Positions 8,691-17,647 are shown, counted from the first letter of the stretch. The stretch is DNA of 64,000 nt from Xanthobacteraceae bacterium (GCA_030041005.1 JASHOR010000041.1:124001-188000), one strand, 5' to 3'. The notes: a model not told the origin generated them from the sequence alone. Numbers and translations: made by a program.

Positions 8691-8892
8691 TGTTGGCGGC
8701 TGGTTGCCCGATGCAATCCGGACTTCGTCGCCATCACGAAGCCGTCAGTCAAAAAGGGTTGCCAGCCCCAGGGTCAACAGAAGCATCGTCGCCAAATCCG
8801 CGCTCACTGATGCCGGCAACGATGGCAATCGTCGCTACAGCGCCATCGATGGCGCCGTAATTCCCTGCAAGGACCTTCAGCGGGGTGATTCC

Positions 8893-8909
8893 GGGCCGCC
8901 TTTCGGCCC
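8893..8909 (+). terminator. Possible hairpin after the UbiA-family gene
   Basis: GGGCCG and CGGCCC are separated by five bases, about 200 nt after the UbiA stop. No T-run follows, so termination is uncertain. Apart from this hairpin, 8691-8962 holds no convincing gene. Confidence 0.3.
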
Positions 8910-8962
8910 CCACTATGTTCGAGCGTGAAGTTCATTCATCCCGAACGTCACTCCCGGCCTCA

Positions 8963-8976
8963 TTGACTTAAGTCAA
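8963..8976 (+). promoter_or_regulatory. FixK/FNR-type box, perfect palindrome
   Basis: TTGACTTAAGTCAA, fully symmetrical, 38 nt upstream of the proposed start of the secreted hypothetical protein at 9015. Confidence 0.7.
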
Positions 8977-9014
8977 TGTATTTGGCCGCAGCCACGCACA
9001 TAAGCAAAAGCAAG

Positions 9015-9416
9015 ATGAGGATGAATGTACGGCAAGCTCGAATTATCATGGCTGCCTTTGTTGCCGCACTTGCGACAACGTCAGCGTGGCCCTCCGAGGC
9101 GGTTGCTTCTCCGCAGCAGCTTAGCTGCGTGCTGATCAATGTTGGCGGCCAGCCGCCCTCTCAGAGCCAGCCGATCACGATCATATTCGATGACAACGTA
9201 AAAACCTTGCAGGCACAAGAGGGTGAACAGAATTACAGCTTCGGCAACGTATCGATCAGCAACGTCGCGATAAGCGGTGACGTCGGCGCAGTCAGTCTCG
9301 GCATCGATCGATCATCCCTGGGCATGGTTTGGCAGCAATACCAGCCCGACAAGGTGATCACGAATTTTGGGCAATGCCAACCGACACCCGGACCTGCCGC
9401 TAGGTCCAAAAAATAG
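9015..9416 (+). CDS. Secreted hypothetical protein
   Basis: A 133-residue protein, starting MRMNVRQARIIMAAFVAALA. The first 35 or so residues form a Sec signal peptide (cleavage likely after AVAS). The mature part is about 100 residues, with two cysteines (LSCVLIN and FGQCQP) and beta-rich repeats such as VSISNVAISGDVGAVSLGID. I do not recognise a domain. The start could also be ATG 9021; an ATG at 8976 overlaps the FixK-type box and is rejected. The promoter position predicts induction when oxygen is low. The next gene, macA, has its own box. Confidence 0.65.
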   Translation: MRMNVRQARIIMAAFVAALATTSAWPSEAVASPQQLSCVLINVGGQPPSQSQPITIIFDDNVKTLQAQEGEQNYSFGNVSISNVAISGDVGAVSLGIDRSSLGMVWQQYQPDKVITNFGQCQPTPGPAARSKK

Positions 9417-9530
9417 ATACGCCGCGCGTTTCTCCGGGCGGCAAGCTCTCGAGCCACCGCCGCCCCGGTGCCGTTTTGCGGAAGAAGGCACTGGGCTGAG
9501 CCAGGTGTCCTTTTTTTTGCGGCCGCTGGG

Positions 9531-9544
9531 TTGACCCAAATCAA
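9531..9544 (+). promoter_or_regulatory. FixK/FNR-type box upstream of macAB
   Basis: TTGACCCAAATCAA, 97 nt upstream of the macA start at 9642. It lies inside a longer upstream open frame, which argues for starting macA at 9642 rather than earlier. Confidence 0.65.
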
Positions 9545-9641
9545 TGTGATCACCGCTTTTCGCTGGCAGAAGGCTCCAAATATCTTCGGACAAGAAAATG
9601 TTCGGACGCGATTTGCGGCCCGACGGATGCAAGAGGTTACG

Positions 9642-10871
9642 ATGAGCGTCAACTTCGATGCGCCAAAGGTAGTGACCCGCGCCAAGGTACTGCAATTTCC
9701 GGTGTCCGAAAGAGCAGCACATAAAATGCGCTCGGGCCTGAGGAAATATTGGCCGATTGGGACAATACTCGCTGTTCTGCTGCTGGCTGGGATCGGTGCG
9801 GTGTTCTGGTTTTTAGGGACGAGGAACAACACGCAATACGTCACTACACGTGTTATGCGCGGCACTGTCGCCCGCGCGTCGACAGCGACTGGGACAGTCA
9901 ATCCCGTACTCACGATCATCGTCGGGACCTACGTCTCCGGAGTGATCCAGGACATCTATTGCGACTACAATACCCACGTTCGGGCCGACCAAGTCTGCGC
10001 TAGGATCGATCCTCGTCCCTATCAAGCGACGCTCGATCAGTATTCCGGGCAACTTCTGCGGGACCAGGCCACCCTCGCCAAAGACCGCACTGATCTCGCG
10101 CGTTACCAGCAGCTCGCGACGCAAAACTCGATCGCACGCCAGCAGGCGGAAGATCAAACCTTCACTGTCCAGCAAGATGAAGGCACAGTTAAGCTCGACG
10201 AGGGGCTGGTCGAGGGAGCCAAGCTCAATCTTGAATACACCGACATCGTCTCGCCGGTGGATGGGACCGTCGTGTCGCGCAACGTGACCGGCGGGCAGAC
10301 CGTGGCGGCGAGTTTCCAGACACCGACGCTGTTTCTCATTGCCACCGACCTCAGGCAGATGGAGGTTGATACCAACACAAGCGAAGGCGACATGGGCGGC
10401 ATCAAGGTCGGCGACAAAGCGAGCTTTACCGTCGACGCTTATCCGCAGAGACTCTTTCACGGCACGGTAACGCAGGTCCGCCAATCGCCTAACACGGTGC
10501 AGAACGTTGTGACTTACGATGTAGTCATTGGCGTCGAGAACAGCGATTTTGCTCTGGTGCCGGGAATGACTGCTTCCACCGAGATCGTTGTCAATGAACG
10601 AGACAATGTGCTTCGGGTGCCCGACCAAGCACTGCGCTTTTCGCCGGGCGGTATTGGTGCGGGTGCTACGAGCGCGCCCAGGAACGGACCGCATTTGTGG
10701 GTGCTGCGCGACGGCAACCCGGTGGAGGTTTCGGTCGTAAGCGGCCTCGACGACGGAAACTTCACTGAGATCGTCAAAGGCCATCTGCAGGAGGGTGATC
10801 AAGTCATTGCCGCCGAAAAAAGCGGCACTGCAGAAAGCGGTCAATCCGGCTCGCCAACGCCGAGGTTTTGA
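9642..10871 (+). CDS. macA: MacA-type periplasmic adaptor (membrane fusion protein)
   Basis: A 409-residue inner-membrane-anchored adaptor. A single hydrophobic segment at about residues 38-58 follows a short cytoplasmic tail. Next come the split biotinyl-lipoyl-like domain (TYVSGVIQDIYCDYNTHVRA then YTDIVSPVDGTVVSRNVTGG), an intervening coiled-coil hairpin (about 120-190) and a beta-barrel domain with PGMTASTEI. It links the MacB ABC transporter to an outer-membrane TolC channel. The start at 9642 has an AGAGG site 6 nt upstream; earlier in-frame ATGs lack one. The stop is 11 nt before macB. A FixK-type box upstream suggests low-oxygen control of an exporter usually tied to macrolide, haem-precursor or peptide efflux. 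Confidence 0.9.
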   Translation: MSVNFDAPKVVTRAKVLQFPVSERAAHKMRSGLRKYWPIGTILAVLLLAGIGAVFWFLGTRNNTQYVTTRVMRGTVARASTATGTVNPVLTIIVGTYVSGVIQDIYCDYNTHVRADQVCARIDPRPYQATLDQYSGQLLRDQATLAKDRTDLARYQQLATQNSIARQQAEDQTFTVQQDEGTVKLDEGLVEGAKLNLEYTDIVSPVDGTVVSRNVTGGQTVAASFQTPTLFLIATDLRQMEVDTNTSEGDMGGIKVGDKASFTVDAYPQRLFHGTVTQVRQSPNTVQNVVTYDVVIGVENSDFALVPGMTASTEIVVNERDNVLRVPDQALRFSPGGIGAGATSAPRNGPHLWVLRDGNPVEVSVVSGLDDGNFTEIVKGHLQEGDQVIAAEKSGTAESGQSGSPTPRF

Positions 10872-10882
10872 GGGCGAGCTCG

Positions 10883-13030
10883 ATGCAAGACACGACGGTC
10901 AAACTGGAACAACCGTTCATAAAAGTCGAGAATCTCTCTCGCACCTTCGTCATCGGCGATGTCAAGGTCAAGGCACTGCGCGGCGTCAGTTTGACCATCC
11001 GGCGTGGCGAGTTCGTCGCTATCATGGGCTCATCCGGTTCGGGCAAGTCGACGCTCATGAATATCCTTGGCTGCCTAGACCGGCCGACCGGCGGACATTA
11101 CTTGCTCGAGGGCGTCGATGTGGCGGGACTGCATGAACCCGATCTCGCACGCATCCGTAGCGAGCAGCTCGGTTTCGTCTTCCAAAGCTTCAATTTGCTG
11201 GCCCGCACCAGCGCCATCGAGAATGTCGGCCTGCCGCTTTACTACGCGGCGTCGGGTTCGACACGCAGTGCCGAACGAATCAAGCGGGCGCGAGCCGCAC
11301 TTTACCTTCTCGGCCTCGGCGAGCGTGAGCGCAATACCCCCGGGCAGCTCTCTGGCGGCCAACAGCAGCGCGTGGCGATCGCCCGAGCGCTGATCAATTC
11401 GCCGAGTCTGTTGCTTGCCGACGAACCGACCGGCAATCTCGATACGCGGACCTCGCATGAGATCATGGAAACGCTTGCTTCGCTCAACCGCCAGCAGGGC
11501 GTCACCATCGTCCTTGTAACCCACGAGTCAGACATCGCCGCCTATGCCGACCGCATTGTCACCATGCGTGACGGGCAGATTATCTCTGATGAGCAGGCGC
11601 AGAAGACTACACCCGCTTTAGCAGACGGAGCGAAAAGGGAAAGCGAGCTAACTGCGCCGACCGTCCGGGCGAACTTATGGCAGCCGCCGCAAGCAGAGAT
11701 TTCGGCTAATCCGGCGCGAGCGCATCTATCCTTCGGCCTGATGGTACTCGCCACCGCGGCGCAGGCAATCAACCGCAATAAGATGCGCTCGATGCTCACC
11801 ATGCTGGGCGTCTTCATCGGCGTTGCCGCTCTCATCACCATGGTCGCCATCGGCCAGGGAGCCAACGAAGCCGTACGCAAACAAATCCAGAGTCTCGGGA
11901 CTAACATGGTCGTGATCGTCCCTGGCGCAATCACCACGGGCGGTATTCGCGCCGGCTACGGTAGCGCCAGCACATTGACCGTGTGGGATGCGGAGGCGAT
12001 ACGCCGGAACGATCCCGCTGTGACACAGGTGGGCTACATGATTCGACAACAGGGCCAAGTGCAGTACGGCAGCCAGAACTGGACCACCGCCATCCAAGGC
12101 GTGAGCGAAAGCTATCCATCGATCACAAACTGGCAAATTGCCGCCGGACGCGGGATCAGCCGAGAGGACGAAAGCAACGCGGCGCTCGTCGTCGTCATCG
12201 GTCAAACGGTCTATCGCCAGCTTTTTATTCCGGGTGAGAATCCTATAGGCGCTTTCATCCAGGTTAAAAGCGTACCGCTACAGGTGATCGGCATCTTCGT
12301 CGCTAAAGGTCAGTCGCCTTTTGGCACCGATCAGGATGATCTGGTTATCATCCCGTTCACGACTGCGCAACAGAAAGTGCTTGGGGTAGCAGCGCCAACC
12401 CAACAGCAGGCTCCGATTTGGCCCTATTTACCGCCGCCAAATCCTTATAATCTGCAGCCGCGATTGACCGGTTTCGTCAACTACATTTTTGTGCAGGCAG
12501 CAGCCGAACCGCTAGTGCAGGCGGCCATCAATCAGGCGACAGCGACGCTTAGAGAGCGCCACCGCGTCAGGCTCGGCGACGTGGACGATTTTCAAATCCG
12601 CAACTTGAGTCAATTCGTCGAAACTTCGGAGAGCTCGAGCCGGATCATGGCGCTGCTTCTCGCTGCCGTTGCCTCGATCTCGCTAATCGTCGGAGGCATC
12701 GGCATCATGAACATTCTCCTGGTCTCGGTCACCGAGCGCACCCGCGAAATTGGACTGCGTATGGCAATCGGTGCCCGCCGGCTGCACGTGCTATTACAGT
12801 TTCTGGCTGAGGCGGTGTTTCTCAGTGTCAGCGGCGGGCTTGCGGGCATCTTTGCCGGAATGGCATGCTCCATTGGTATTTCATTCATGGCCGGTTGGCT
12901 TGCGCCGATTTCTTTGGCCGCCGTCGTTGGCGGCTTTCTGTTTTCCGCTGCGGTTGGTGTTTTCTTCGGCTACTATCCGGCGCGAAAGGCAGCCCGCCTC
13001 GATCCGATCGAGGCGCTGCGTTACGAATAA
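10883..13030 (+). CDS. macB: MacB-type ABC transporter (ATPase fused to permease)
   Basis: A 715-residue fusion of an N-terminal ABC ATPase and a C-terminal MacB permease with a large periplasmic domain. In the ATPase I see Walker A GSSGSGKST near residue 54, signature LSGGQQQRVAIARAL near 155 and Walker B LLLADEPTGNLD near 175. The first membrane helix is near 300 (RSMLTMLGVFIGVAALITM), the periplasmic MacB_PCD region follows, then three C-terminal helices and an FtsX-like end with GYYPARKAARLDPIEAL. It works with the MacA adaptor just upstream. The start at ATG 10883 is chosen over a TTG at 10868. Substrate is not visible from sequence. Confidence 0.93.
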   Translation: MQDTTVKLEQPFIKVENLSRTFVIGDVKVKALRGVSLTIRRGEFVAIMGSSGSGKSTLMNILGCLDRPTGGHYLLEGVDVAGLHEPDLARIRSEQLGFVFQSFNLLARTSAIENVGLPLYYAASGSTRSAERIKRARAALYLLGLGERERNTPGQLSGGQQQRVAIARALINSPSLLLADEPTGNLDTRTSHEIMETLASLNRQQGVTIVLVTHESDIAAYADRIVTMRDGQIISDEQAQKTTPALADGAKRESELTAPTVRANLWQPPQAEISANPARAHLSFGLMVLATAAQAINRNKMRSMLTMLGVFIGVAALITMVAIGQGANEAVRKQIQSLGTNMVVIVPGAITTGGIRAGYGSASTLTVWDAEAIRRNDPAVTQVGYMIRQQGQVQYGSQNWTTAIQGVSESYPSITNWQIAAGRGISREDESNAALVVVIGQTVYRQLFIPGENPIGAFIQVKSVPLQVIGIFVAKGQSPFGTDQDDLVIIPFTTAQQKVLGVAAPTQQQAPIWPYLPPPNPYNLQPRLTGFVNYIFVQAAAEPLVQAAINQATATLRERHRVRLGDVDDFQIRNLSQFVETSESSSRIMALLLAAVASISLIVGGIGIMNILLVSVTERTREIGLRMAIGARRLHVLLQFLAEAVFLSVSGGLAGIFAGMACSIGISFMAGWLAPISLAAVVGGFLFSAAVGVFFGYYPARKAARLDPIEALRYE

Positions 13031-13192
13031 AGAGAAGTGATAGCGCGCCACATACCTGCCATTCTCGTCACCCAACCGGGCTATTCTGAAAGGCGCAAAG
13101 GAACGTTTTCGCGCGACTTTTATTTGTAGCACTCACCCTGAAAGCACAATCTGACAACGTGAGGAACGCAGGCGATGAGAGGGGGCCTTTAT

Positions 13193-13474
13193 ATGGCGGG
13201 GACGCAGAACCTCAAGATCGGCTCAATACACGCTCATCTCGCCATTTTCGGTGGCGCAGTCCTGATCATCTATGGCTTTGTGTATCATGCCGGAATGGCC
13301 AAGAACGACATGTGGGCGACTGTTTTGCTGTGGGTCTCGGTGATCGGCGCCGTCGCGTTTCCGTTTGGTGAGTATTTTGCCATTACTGCGGGCGCCCATG
13401 TTGCCGCCGGGATAGCTTCACTCATCGTGAGGCTGTCTGGGCTCCTTTTTTCGTTCAACGTCGTCCGCGCCTGA
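13193..13474 (+). CDS. Small integral membrane protein with HAHL motif
   Basis: A 93-residue protein with three hydrophobic segments. Near the N-terminus it has SIHAHLAIFGGAVLIIYGFV followed by YHAG. The histidine spacing resembles the H-x-H in helix II of haem-copper oxidase subunit I-like proteins, and small stand-alone proteins of this form occur in proteobacteria; haem or metal binding is only a suggestion. The ribosome site GAGAGGGGG sits 7 nt before ATG 13193, which I prefer to ATG 13175. It is convergent with the NapC-type cytochrome gene, 20 nt apart. No FixK-type box is upstream. Confidence 0.65.
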   Translation: MAGTQNLKIGSIHAHLAIFGGAVLIIYGFVYHAGMAKNDMWATVLLWVSVIGAVAFPFGEYFAITAGAHVAAGIASLIVRLSGLLFSFNVVRA

Positions 13475-13494
13475 CGGGGCCGCGCGCGGGTACG

Positions 13495-14046
13495 CTAGCG
13501 AGTTGTCGCCGGTGCGGCGCTCACGGGAACCGGCGTGTGAGCCACATTAGCATGGCACGTCACGCAGGTGACCTTGCCGTGCGCCAGCATCGTGTGTGCC
13601 GATTGACCGGCCGGACTCGCAGGGCGAATTTGCGCCACGTCATGGCACTTGCGACAGGTCAGGCTGTCGTCACGCTGCATCTCATCTCGCACACGCTGGG
13701 CCAACACGGGCAGCCGCGCAGACCAAGCTGCAGGATCGCTGTAGTCGTTCGCGTATTCGGCGATGGCATCGCCGATGCCGTTGGCGGCGTGCGAATACGT
13801 TTCGGTGAACCAGTTAGTCGCTGGCACATGGCAGTCGCTGCAGCTCGCTGATACGCCGGCCGCATTTAGTCGATGGCTCGACTGCAGGTAATGCGGATCA
13901 GCGGCCACCATCGCCATGGAATGGCACGACGTGCAGAACGCTTCCGTCGAAGTATAATTATTGACGAAAGTACTGGCGACAATGACGCCGGCGCCGATGA
14001 TGCCGCCGACAATCAGAATCGCGAAAATTGCCAGCCATCGTTTCAT
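13495..14046 (-). CDS. NapC/NirT-family tetrahaem cytochrome c
   Basis: A 183-residue protein with one N-terminal membrane anchor (residues 4-25) and a periplasmic multihaem domain. Four haem-attachment motifs are visible: CTSCH at 38-42, CSDCH at 69-73, CRKCH at 131-135 and CVTCH at 161-165. NapC/NirT/CymA proteins oxidise membrane quinol and feed electrons to periplasmic reductases. The start has a GAGAGGGGAAACG ribosome region. It is divergent from the TAT-exported flavoprotein, with a symmetrical FixK-type box between them, so the two are probably co-induced. A small tetrahaem cytochrome at 17.1-17.5 kb may complete the chain. Family assignment is firm; the physiological acceptor is inferred. 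Confidence 0.88.
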   Translation of the reverse strand: MKRWLAIFAILIVGGIIGAGVIVASTFVNNYTSTEAFCTSCHSMAMVAADPHYLQSSHRLNAAGVSASCSDCHVPATNWFTETYSHAANGIGDAIAEYANDYSDPAAWSARLPVLAQRVRDEMQRDDSLTCRKCHDVAQIRPASPAGQSAHTMLAHGKVTCVTCHANVAHTPVPVSAAPATTR

Positions 14047-14112
14047 TGCGTTTCCCCTCTCCGCGCCGACCATCTAATTGGGTCTAATTAGAGAAAGACG
14101 CAGGCCGGCGGA

Positions 14113-14126
14113 TTGATCTCGATCAA
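14113..14126. promoter_or_regulatory. FixK/FNR-type box between NapC-type and flavoprotein genes
   Basis: TTGATCTCGATCAA, perfect 5-bp arms, 66 nt from the minus-strand cytochrome start and 81 nt from the plus-strand flavoprotein start. It probably serves both divergent genes. Confidence 0.75.
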
Positions 14127-14207
14127 TGCGCTTTCTGAGCTCTCCGCAAGAATGTTTTTAAAAGCTGACAATTATGGGCCTTATCGCCGATTGCGAAGGA
14201 GTATTCG

Positions 14208-15995
14208 ATGTCCCTGAAAAGGCGAGATTTTCTTCTCAGCGGCGGCGCGGCTGCAGCCTTCACAGTCAGCCAGCTCACGTCGTCCGACAGTGCCTCGGCC
14301 CAGGCGCTCCGCCCACCAGCAAAGTGGCAGCATACGGCCGACGTAGTCGTTATCGGCTCCGGCGCGACTGGCCTGCCAGCGGCGATCGTAGCGCGCGAAG
14401 CCGGGGCCTCGGTCATTCTGGTCGAGGCGGAGAAAGACATCGGCGGTCACGCTATCACCTCGGGCGGTAACGTTCCGCTGGGCGGCGGCACCAGCGTGCA
14501 GAGGAAATACGGCATCAAAGACTCGCCCGATCTTCTGTTCCGCGATTTGACCGACTGGTCGGTGGTCGAGCCAAACGGCTTTCCCGATTACCGCTACAAC
14601 GATCGCGAGATCATCCGTGCCTTTGCCGACAGCAGCGCGGCGACGTTCGAATGGCTACTCGCGCACGGCGTCATATTCGTCGACAAGGCGCCTGACGATT
14701 TCGGGGGCACTTCGGTCGGCAACTCGGTGCCGCGGGAGATGCACAGCGCCGCGATGGACTGGCCAATGGTGCAGACCGGAAAGCCAGCCGACGCAATGAT
14801 TCGGAAAATGCTGTCGTCTGGTAACGGCCTGATGCGCCCGCTGGAGGCGGCGGCCAAGAAAGGCGGCGTGCGAATTCTGCTCGAGCACAGAATGACCGCT
14901 ATATATCGGGAATCGCCCACATCTGGACGCGTCATCGGCATTGCGGTCGACAACAAGGGCAAAAAGCTCGATATCCGGGCACGCAAGTCGGTCATCATTG
15001 CGACCGGCGGCTCCACCGGCAACGTCAATTTCCGGCGCATGTTCGATCCGCGTCTTACCGAGGAATATTGCGGATTGGCGGGAATGCCGTGGTCGAATCA
15101 GAATGCCAGCGGCGAGCTCTCCGGTTTGGCAATCGGTGCAGCACTGTGGGGGCTTTACAATCAGACCGGCGAATTTGGCTCCAACCTGACAAAGCCGGGC
15201 ACGATCGGCTGCCAGTACAATTACGTGAATCTGAAGTGGATTCCAGGCAGTCCTGTCTTCGATCGTGCACGCGCTTCCGGCTTATCGGTCGCCAACTGGC
15301 AGGACCTGATCATGGTTAATATGCTGGGCCAGCGTTTTTACGACGAGACCGGCGGACAATTCACTGCCAATGACTACCATTCCATCAAAGACTACGTTCA
15401 GGGCAGCTACCTCAACGCCAAAAACAGAAAATATAATCCCAACAATTTTATCAACGCAGCGCTCGCCGGGATCGGCGACGGCCGTAACGGCGGCGGGCCG
15501 ATCTGGGCCATCTTCGACGCCGATGCGATCATCCGCGAGAAATGGGATCCGCATGCGCCGAACGTCGATATCAAGGCCGGGTTTTTCTTCAGCGCCGACA
15601 CGCTCGGCGATCTCGCTGAGGCGATCCAGATGCAATATCAGCGCGTGCCCATGCCGCGCGCTAATCTCGAGCGGACGGTCGCGCGCTACAATTCCTTTGT
15701 CGATTCTGGTGTCGATGAGGATTTCGGCAAGCCAAAACCGCTGCACAAGATCGAGAAGCCTCCCTTTTACGCCGCATGGGCGACGCCGGTGGTACACGAT
15801 ACTCGTGCCGGCCTGCGCATCAACGCAAAGTGCCAAGTCGTGGATTGGACCGGCAATGTCATTCCAGGGCTCTACTGCGGCGGCGAATCCGCCGGCGGCT
15901 TCTCGCAGCACGGGCTTGCTCGCGCGGTTTGCCAAGGCTATATCGCCGGCACCAACGCGGCTGGGACAGCGACGCAGCGAGGAAATGCGGGATAA
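14208..15995 (+). CDS. TAT-exported FAD-dependent fumarate-reductase-like flavoprotein
   Basis: A 595-residue periplasmic flavoprotein. The signal peptide has the twin-arginine motif KRRDFLLSGG at residues 4-13. FAD binding is shown by DVVVIGSGATGLPAAI (45-60) and the late GLYCGGESAGGFSQHGLARA region that closes the FAD_binding_2 fold. The family reduces double bonds in small acids (fumarate, urocanate, acrylate-type) or oxidises 3-ketosteroids; the exact substrate cannot be read. Unlike Shewanella-type flavocytochromes it has no haem domain of its own, yet a separate tetrahaem c protein is encoded nearby and a NapC-type quinol oxidase is divergent. The promoter carries a FixK-type box. An alternative reading is a ketosteroid dehydrogenase-like enzyme. 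Confidence 0.8.
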   Translation: MSLKRRDFLLSGGAAAAFTVSQLTSSDSASAQALRPPAKWQHTADVVVIGSGATGLPAAIVAREAGASVILVEAEKDIGGHAITSGGNVPLGGGTSVQRKYGIKDSPDLLFRDLTDWSVVEPNGFPDYRYNDREIIRAFADSSAATFEWLLAHGVIFVDKAPDDFGGTSVGNSVPREMHSAAMDWPMVQTGKPADAMIRKMLSSGNGLMRPLEAAAKKGGVRILLEHRMTAIYRESPTSGRVIGIAVDNKGKKLDIRARKSVIIATGGSTGNVNFRRMFDPRLTEEYCGLAGMPWSNQNASGELSGLAIGAALWGLYNQTGEFGSNLTKPGTIGCQYNYVNLKWIPGSPVFDRARASGLSVANWQDLIMVNMLGQRFYDETGGQFTANDYHSIKDYVQGSYLNAKNRKYNPNNFINAALAGIGDGRNGGGPIWAIFDADAIIREKWDPHAPNVDIKAGFFFSADTLGDLAEAIQMQYQRVPMPRANLERTVARYNSFVDSGVDEDFGKPKPLHKIEKPPFYAAWATPVVHDTRAGLRINAKCQVVDWTGNVIPGLYCGGESAGGFSQHGLARAVCQGYIAGTNAAGTATQRGNAG

Positions 15996-16300
15996 AAAGA
16001 TAGAATTAAGAGAGCGAAACGCGCACCTAAGGCGCGATCAAATGGAGGATGTAGGGCACCCGAGCCCCCCAGACTAGACCGCGGTGCTTATTATAATTCG
16101 CGATCAGAATTTTCTCACAGTATTCTACATGTACAACTTGAGGCTCCATCCGCCGAGTAACTGCCGCGCCGTCCGGGCGTCCTTATGACGCCCCCTATTC
16201 CGTCTTAAGCAAGAAGTTCTCGTTGCCCTCCAATCCATTAAGCCGGGACATAGAGGATCGGCGGCAGCCAGGACGAAGCGGCAGTCGTCATTTGTTAATT
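15996..16300. other. Intergenic stretch, no gene seen
   Basis: About 300 nt between the flavoprotein stop and the end of the broken alcohol dehydrogenase. I see no reading frame with a start, no FixK-type box and no clear terminator. Confidence 0.5.
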
Positions 16301-16734
16301 TCACGCCTCAATCAGCACCTTCAGCGCATTGGCCTTCGCCGCGGCGCTGAAGGCGTCGTAGGCTTCTACGATATCGGCAAGCTTGAAGCGATGCGTGATC
16401 GATCGTTTAGGATCGATGCGGTGCGATTGCACGGTCTTGAGCAGCATCGGCGTTGTAACGGTATCGACGAGTCGCGTTGTAATTGCAATGTTGCGGTCCC
16501 ACAGTCGTTCCAGATGCAGGTCCGCCTTGACGCCGTGCACGCCGATATTGGCGATAATGCCGCCGGGCGCAACGATGTCCTAGCAGGTAAGAAAGCTTTC
16601 CGGCACGCCAACCGCCTCGATCGCCGTATAGACACCCCGGCCGCCTGTCATCGTCATGATCTTCTCGACCGCCTTCCCGTCCCTGTTGTCGATGACGGTG
16701 CTTGCCCCGGTCCTTCGTAGACAAGCGCCTTCAT
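16301..16734 (-). pseudogene. Broken zinc-dependent alcohol dehydrogenase
   Basis: The start is intact: a GGAGG ribosome site precedes ATG 16734, which encodes MKALVYEGPG, the usual N-terminus of medium-chain Zn-ADHs. The sequence then jumps in another frame to GASTVIDNRDGKAVEKIM and TGGRGVYTAIEAVGVPESF, part of the NAD-binding domain, so roughly 170-200 codons including the catalytic zinc ligands are deleted. A TAG stop at 16580-16582 interrupts this piece, and the remainder reads on in frame as DIVAPGGIIANIGVHGVK to the natural C-terminus ALKVLIEA. Three independent lesions make it dead. A FixK-type box still stands 61 nt upstream of the old start, so it once belonged to the low-oxygen regulon. 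Confidence 0.88.
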
Positions 16735-16795
16735 ATTTCACCTCCGCTGCCACATCCCCCTCTCCCTCAAATTTCACCATAGGGCTATTTGGATA

Positions 16796-16809
16796 TTGAC
16801 GAGACTCAA
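16796..16809 (-). promoter_or_regulatory. FixK/FNR-type box of the decayed adh gene
   Basis: TTGACGAGACTCAA, 61 nt upstream of the adh pseudogene start at 16734; the spacing equals that of live genes in the window. Confidence 0.65.
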
Positions 16810-17116
16810 TGCCTCTTCAGATCAAGCGATTTCCAAGTGTTTCCGGCGCGCGGCGACAATCTCACGGTCACTATCTGCCTTCGTTCGGCTCGAATCGAAC
16901 GTCCCGCCGCGCCTTTAATAGATCTGCCGGCCTTGCCTCGGGCTTTTCGTCGCTATGGCCGCGCAACTCACGCTGACATCGCTCGCGAGCTGAAGCCGAT
17001 TGGCAAACGGATTATAGATGACGCTCCCTTTTCTCTCTGATGCGCAATCCGTTGCCTTTTCATTACCACTCCCTCTTGAGATTCTCGGTTCCTTATCGAG
17101 CGGCACTCTTTCGTCA
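16810..17116. other. Intergenic stretch, no gene seen
   Basis: About 300 nt between the adh-side FixK-type box and the end of the small tetrahaem cytochrome gene. Short frames here lack ribosome sites and recognisable content. Confidence 0.45.
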
Positions 17117-17488
17117 TCATGGTGTCTTCATATCGAAGTTATGGCACTGCGCGCAGTAGGTTACCGACGCTTGATGAATATGGTGGCAGCTCGCACACGG
17201 GATGTCACCCAGGTGCGAGGCGTGTGGATTAGGCTGATCCTGGGCGGTCTTGGCGGCAATATCCGAGTAGCTGCCATGGCATTTGGTGCATGCAGCAGTG
17301 TCAGGCGCCTTTGCGGGCGGACTCTCTGCATGACAGGCGCTGCAATTGAGACCTGCGGCGATGTGCTTGTCGATCAAAAAGCCGTGTCCAGTGCCCGGAG
17401 CGGGAGGCGATTGAGAATATACATGGGTCGTCAGCACGGCTGTGATGCTTCCGAATATCAACAAGGCAACAGCGTGAGTTCTGCGCAT
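17117..17488 (-). CDS. Small periplasmic tetrahaem cytochrome c (flavocytochrome-c haem-domain type)
   Basis: A 123-residue secreted cytochrome. A Sec signal peptide occupies about residues 1-25. Four haem motifs follow: CSACH at 49-53, CTKCH at 67-71, CASCH at 98-102 and CAQCH at 112-116, with extra histidines (HGFLIDKH, NPHASH, HIHQ) available as distal ligands. The arrangement fits the tetrahaem domain fused to the flavoprotein in Shewanella fumarate reductase, or small tetrahaem c proteins. Here it is a separate gene 1.1 kb from the flavoprotein and 3 kb from the NapC-type cytochrome. I infer that it shuttles electrons from NapC to the flavoprotein. No FixK-type box was found directly upstream. 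Confidence 0.85.
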   Translation of the reverse strand: MRRTHAVALLIFGSITAVLTTHVYSQSPPAPGTGHGFLIDKHIAAGLNCSACHAESPPAKAPDTAACTKCHGSYSDIAAKTAQDQPNPHASHLGDIPCASCHHIHQASVTYCAQCHNFDMKTP

Positions 17489-17647
17489 TATCGATCCTCG
17501 ACCTAAATCAGTTTCAACTGATTGCCTGCTAACGCAATATAAGGCTTGCAGGCGATCATGGGTCCTGCGAGCTCACGCCCGAGGCGGATCAACCTGCTCT
17601 GGAGCTCGGCGCGCCGTTCCGAGTAGTCCATGGTCGGTGGGTCACAG

